A stretch of 64,000 nt of DNA from Morinoia aosen (taxonomy: Eukaryota > Arthropoda > Malacostraca > Amphipoda > Talitridae): the NCBI GenBank assembly GCA_030386875.1, contig CM059562.1:23241360-23305359 (forward strand), in the 5' to 3' direction. Positions 59,743 through 64,000 of the stretch are shown here, piece by piece (position 1 is the stretch's first letter; every line of letters starts with the position of its first letter). A program made the position numbers and the translations under genes. The notes under the pieces were generated by a model. That model made no database searches and had not been told where the DNA came from. It saw only the letters and a program-made list of their open reading frames with translations.

Positions 59743-60444
59743 GTGAGTAATTCTCTTTCAATCATGAGAGATGATGCCTAGCTAAGATAATAAACATCAG
59801 CCAAAATTTATAAATGTAAAAACGAGCGAAAGACTCCCTCATTAAAATTTCATTTCAGTGTTTTTAAATTTTGTCCCCCCTTTACGGAGCAGATCTCGAA
59901 ATAGCAGTGGTTAATTAGAACGCTGCTCGTCTCGCAAATAATAATGGTTTCAAACCAGTTTTTCTGCGAGTACTAGGTCCAACTGGTGAACTGCCAGCAA
60001 AAAGGGACCTTGTCTTTGAATGCTGAGCTTCATACTACATACACATTTCTCCGCATTGCATGAAATCATCGCATCTTATACCATTCACACATATCATTAC
60101 AACCATCTTTATTGTTATGATTTTTACGTTCTTCATACGAGCACTTGCACACATATATTATATGTATATACTTATACCCCCAGGGGGATACAACTGTTGT
60201 ATCTATGGGAATTAGCACTCCTGCGGGAAAAATGTGAGGACCCGAGCTAAAGGCTAGGAAAGCGTTTTTATGTTGAAATAGATTAGTTTTTTATTTGGTT
60301 ACGTTCCATATTTTTTCGATTCACAGGTGTGCTGTTTTCCAGTACCTACAACTTTTTATACTTTTATTTTGTTTTAAATTTTATTTCTCAATTTTCTGTT
60401 TCAATGCGGAGAGGACCTTGTGTGAGAACACTCATTGTCCATAG
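59743..60444. other. non-coding stretch, no gene seen
   Basis: No supported features. Confidence 0.5.
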
Positions 60445-60692
60445 ATTCCTCGTTCCCTAAACTGCTGCACGTAGCATTCCTTGTTCCCTAAACTGCTGCA
60501 CGTCGCATTCCTTGTTCCCTAAACTGCTGCACGTCGCATTCCTTGTTCCCTAAACTGCTGCACGTAGCATTCCTTGTTCCCTAAACTGCTGCACGTCGCA
60601 TTCCTTGTTCCCTAAACTGCTGCACGTCGCATTCCTTGTTCCCTAAACTGCTGCACGTCGCATTCCTTGTTCCCTAAACTGCTGCACGTCGC
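60445..60692. repeat. 31-bp minisatellite, 8 copies
   Basis: The unit begins ATTCCTTGTTCCCTAAACTG and ends CTGCACGT(C/A)GC. Eight whole units are almost identical (TTGTTC at 60481 and 60512). Despite the same length it is unrelated to the 31-bp array at 8-10 kb. Confidence 0.96.
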
Positions 60693-62525
60693 AGGTACGT
60701 GTATCAGATGTACTCAACATCTGCTTAAATTCTGCTCGAAGCGTCTAAGCACAAGAACTACATGTATACTTAGATTGCAGCTATGTAAGTTCAATGCCTT
60801 ATAAAATTCATGTGGTGAAATATTGTTTTCAGGGTTTCAAATTATAATATATACTGTTCTCATACCGTCAACTCCAACTAATTCCATACACAGGGTGCAT
60901 TCCTCTTAGGAAAGATCGGTCAAGCTGAACATATGTACAGAGTGGTTAATTGCGAATTTGACTTTCCAGTTACTGTCGAGTATGTTCGATAGATTTCCGA
61001 CTTACCTTTCAATGCTATGGTGTCTTCAATTATTGGTTACTCGTAGCTATAATCTTTTGGTTGTTGTTGTTGCTGGTGCAGCAAATTTAGGTACAGTTAC
61101 TGACGTCTCATGTACGGCTGGGAACGTTCAGGAAGCTGTATACAAACTAATTACTCTGATCGATCATTAAAGGTCACTTGAACTCTGTAATATATTCACG
61201 CCAGTTGCTATAAATTCGTTCAGTTTTTTAGCGTAAAGCCGGAGTAAACAGTTCAATTAAATTTCGAATGATGTAATCAAGGAACTTCAAAAAACATATC
61301 CGAACATCCCCACGAACGGTACTCGTGAGGCCTGCTGCGGTATATTCTTTCCATATACCCGGCCAGTCAGACAACGCTGTCGTAATTGCATTCATTGATA
61401 CTCAAGTTAAAACGCAGACTTTTTAATTTCATACTCCTGATAACAACATTTAATTAAGCAAAGCAAAGAGAGTGCAAAAACTATATTTCGTTGCCTTTCA
61501 ATTAAAATTTCATTTGCCTTCGTTAGAATGATTAAAGAAGAACGTACGATGCACCTCGCTTAGCTCTTGTCATTTCACATGAACATGTTAACGATCTCGG
61601 TCATCACCCACAGCATTTTGTGATGTGACACGTTCAGGAATGGAGTCATCGCAGCTCGCCTACTGCCCTTGCATTGCGTCGGTGATAGCAGTGGAGTGTT
61701 TTGCATTGTCCGTGGTCATGATTGTAATATACCTGTACACAGGCAGTTGCCATGCAACGCCAATGCTAAATTGCACCTGCGTTCACCTTGACCGGCATTG
61801 GAATTCTCTGCTAGTGTGCTAGATCACTCGATATCCCTGCATTTCTATACAGCTCAGGAAGGAACTTTAAATCTAGAAATCAGCGTTTTTCTTTCTGCGA
61901 AACAGTCGATAGTATTTTTAAAATCGTATTTAAACCTAAACTTACACTCATAAGCCACATTGAATACTCCACCGGCGCATTCTACGCTGTGTAGCCGTAG
62001 CTGAAACTTACGTTAAGAGATGGATTATTCCATATATTCATGTTCGACAGCTTTCATATACACTAGAGTGAACTGCTTTTAATCTGACGATGCCTGATAT
62101 TTATGTAGAAGAGATTATAGAGGGTTAAGTAAGAAGGGTTACTGCAAGGTCGGTGCAGCTGTTGCCAGTTGGTGTCGGAGTGTCGGTGACTACGTCATTC
62201 ACCAGAGCCACAGCTTCAGTGGCCCTCGTGCCGTCATGTTGGTTGGTTGCAGCGTTACAGTTTTCGTGGTCAAGTGCATTTTTTTGCTTAAATGATATGT
62301 TCATTTGATACATTTGTTGAACGAAAGGCATTTCTAAGCTGTGGGAAATTATTTGACATAATTCGCGTTCGATAAAAGTGTTGTGTTGATTGAGAAAATA
62401 ATTGGAAGATTTGTTAGGTGCATTATATGCCTTGGAGAGTTCTTTTTATTGTGCGGTGTAGTTTTGTGAGCACTAAGTAAATCGTGTGAACGTGGCAGGG
62501 GCTTGTGGTGGTGATCCCTGGCGCG
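60693..62525. other. non-coding stretch upstream of the AT-hook exon
   Basis: No gene is recognised. The last few hundred bases could hold the promoter and 5' untranslated region of the AT-hook gene, but I see no TATA box or initiator I would defend. Confidence 0.4.
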
Positions 62526-62596
62526 ATGTGCACATAGTGTGGTCGTCAGATGATACGCATTTGATGAGGGTAGGAAGAAATGCACGCAACGCGTAA
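62526..62596 (+). promoter_or_regulatory. three short upstream ORFs before the AT-hook start codon
   Basis: ATG-TGC-ACA-TAG lies at 62526-62537 and ATG-ATA-CGC-ATT-TGA at 62550-62564. An 11-codon frame (counting its TAA) at 62564-62596 overlaps the main ATG at 62580 out of frame. If they lie in the transcript they would reduce initiation at the main start. Whether this region is transcribed is not known. Confidence 0.35.
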
Positions 62597-62830
62597 ACAA
62601 AATATTCGTACAAGTAAAGGGGATTCTCAGCCACCCCTTGTAAAAAAACCTAGAGGCAGACCTAGAAAACATCCCTTACCTACCCCTACCACACCAGTGT
62701 CAGACGATAGTGTCAAAACTGCCCAGTCAACGTCTGGCTCTGGGACTGACTTTGCTTCTGTAGCTTCGACCTCAGGAGCGGAGCCGCAGACGCAAGCCAT
62801 GGTTGTATCGGACGACACCAAACTTACTGG
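62580..62830 (+). CDS. first coding exon of an AT-hook protein (partial gene)
   Basis: The ATG at 62580 has A at -3 (GAAATGC). The exon encodes about 84 residues: a basic N-terminus (MHATRKQNIRTSKG), an AT-hook KKPRGRPRKHP at residues 22-32 with the diagnostic RGRP core, and then a disordered S/T/P/D-rich tail. The AT-hook inserts into the minor groove of AT-rich DNA, so a nuclear chromatin or transcription role is likely. The frame runs straight into TGG|GTAAGTAAG at 62831, a consensus splice donor, leaving two bases of a split codon. Only this exon is in the window; the array at 63.6 kb would lie in the intron. The specific family (HMGA-like, PHD or zinc-finger chromatin proteins are options) cannot be told from one motif. 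The minus-strand frame across the same bases is a shadow. Confidence 0.6.
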
Positions 62831-63588
62831 GTAAGTAAGCTGAAACTGCTGTATGTCTCCGCACGTCGCGCACTTGAGAATTTAGGGAATATTTTAGAGA
62901 TAAGGAAGTATGGGAGGGGAGAGAGAACTGCTGAGTAGCTTCTAATGTTCCCCAAGTGTTAGCTATGACTGCTATTCTCAAAGAGGGTATGGTTACTGCT
63001 ACCTTAAGGATACTTGTGCCATGCTATTGCGTATTTTCAAATTAAATTATGGGCTGCTACGATTGAAAACCGCTATGGTGACATCAGGAAGAGTGTTGCC
63101 TTGCAGGGAATTTTGGGAGAACTGGAATAATGAGGAATATTAGGGATAATTTCTGAGGATTCGTGAGGCGAGGTGAGGAGGTACGATGCCTTCAGCGGCA
63201 GGCGGCAGGGGAGAAGCGGTGGCACTTGCGTCTCAATTCTCTCTGACTACCGAATTGACAGACCGAGTTTGTTCATTGTGACTACGGAATTGACCGACCG
63301 AATTTGTTAGTGTGACTACGGAATTGACCGACCGAGTTTGATGGAGGTGTTCGAAAAATGTTTGTTTTGTTCGTCTTAGATTTATTCACTGCTTTTCATC
63401 GATCGTTAAGATGCCGTAATGTTTTTCCTCACTCAAATTTTTTATTTTCGTTTCGTTTCACATTACTTCTCGTCGCTCGCGAAATGCTTGCGTCGCCTTT
63501 TTTGCTGACAAGAACGGGCTGTGCTGACGTTTCGTGATTCTAGTGATAATAATGAATACACGTTTGAGAATAATCTCAAGAAGAGTCT
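62831..63588 (+). other. putative intron following the AT-hook exon
   Basis: It begins GTAAGTAAG and no acceptor-plus-open-frame combination is convincing before the window end. It contains a three-copy repeat at 63245-63345. Confidence 0.4.
63245..63345. repeat. 34-35 bp tandem repeat, 3 copies
   Basis: GACTAC(C/G)GAATTGAC and GACCGA(G/A)TTTGTT recur at 63245, 63280 and 63314. Confidence 0.9.
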
Positions 63589-64000
63589 TTAGTAATTTCA
63601 AGGGTACCGTAACACGTCGCACAATAGCATCAAAATAACATGAAGTAATTTCAAGGGTACCGTAACACGTCGCACAATAGCATCAAAATAAAATGAAGTA
63701 ATTTCAAGGGTACCGTAACACGTCGCACAATAGCATCAAAATAAAATGAAGTAATTTCAAGGGTACCGTAACACGTCGCACAATAGCATCAAAATAAAAT
63801 GAAGTAATTTCAAGGGTACCGTAACACGTCGCACAATAGCATCAAAATAAAATGAAGTAATTTCAAGGGTACCGTAACACGTCGCACAATAGCATCAAAA
63901 TAAAATGAAGTAATTTCAAGGGTACCGTAACACGTCGCACAATAGCATCAAAATAAAATGAAGTAATTTCAAGGGTACCGTAACACGTCGTACAATAGCA
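63589..64000. repeat. 53-bp minisatellite, at least 7.8 copies, cut by window end
   Basis: The unit includes AGTAATTTCAAGGGTACCGT, AACACGTCGCACAATAGC and ATCAAAATAAAATGA. AGTAATTTCA recurs at 63591 and 63644. Copies are almost identical and each holds GGTACC. The array continues beyond the window. Confidence 0.97.

Overview
This window looks like intergenic or intronic heterochromatin from a large, AT-rich animal genome, most likely an arthropod. The reasons are a mariner transposase gene with terminal repeats, several Penelope-like retroelement (PLE) pieces, a nested LINE, a tRNA-derived SINE, MITE-like elements and long satellite arrays, with almost no conserved protein-coding sequence. I see no bacterial operons, rRNA genes, functional tRNA genes or CRISPR arrays. 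The species cannot be named from the sequence.

Layout. 1-640: LTR-retrotransposon-like remnant with a perfect 18-nt tRNA-Lys primer binding site preceded by degenerate repeats of the same motif. 3.77-3.97 kb: short inverted-repeat element. 5.09-5.52 kb: decayed tandem repeat. 7.99-11.60 kb: two adjoining satellites (31 bp and 29 bp) that look related. 14.89-16.11 kb: a dead mariner with both terminal inverted repeats, followed 75 bp later by a pogo-like MITE. 21.6-26.0 kb: PLE pieces, one inside a 1.7-kb palindrome, and a foldback element that recurs at 30.5-30.9 kb. 39.8-42.2 kb: a LINE interrupted by a PLE that carries an inverted copy of its own 3' end and is flanked by a 19-bp target duplication. 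42.8-43.1 kb: Tc1-like remnant. 46.1-46.3 kb: SINE. 48.8-49.97 kb and 56.1-56.4 kb: further PLE pieces. 52.18-54.16 kb: about 79 copies of a 25-bp satellite. 60.4-60.7 kb and 63.6-64.0 kb: 31-bp and 53-bp minisatellites.

The best candidate for a host gene is the first coding exon of an AT-hook protein at 62,580-62,830 (+). It ends in a consensus splice donor and is preceded by three short upstream ORFs. A weaker candidate exon lies at 59,508-59,742.

The most interesting system is the PLE family. Its 3' tails recur at least five times and carry hammerhead-ribozyme-like cores, with one compensatory base-pair change between copies. Two loci show inverted head-to-head arrangements. Long open frames over the satellites are by-products of repeat length and lack of stop triplets, not genes. 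Boundaries of decayed elements were judged by eye and are approximate.
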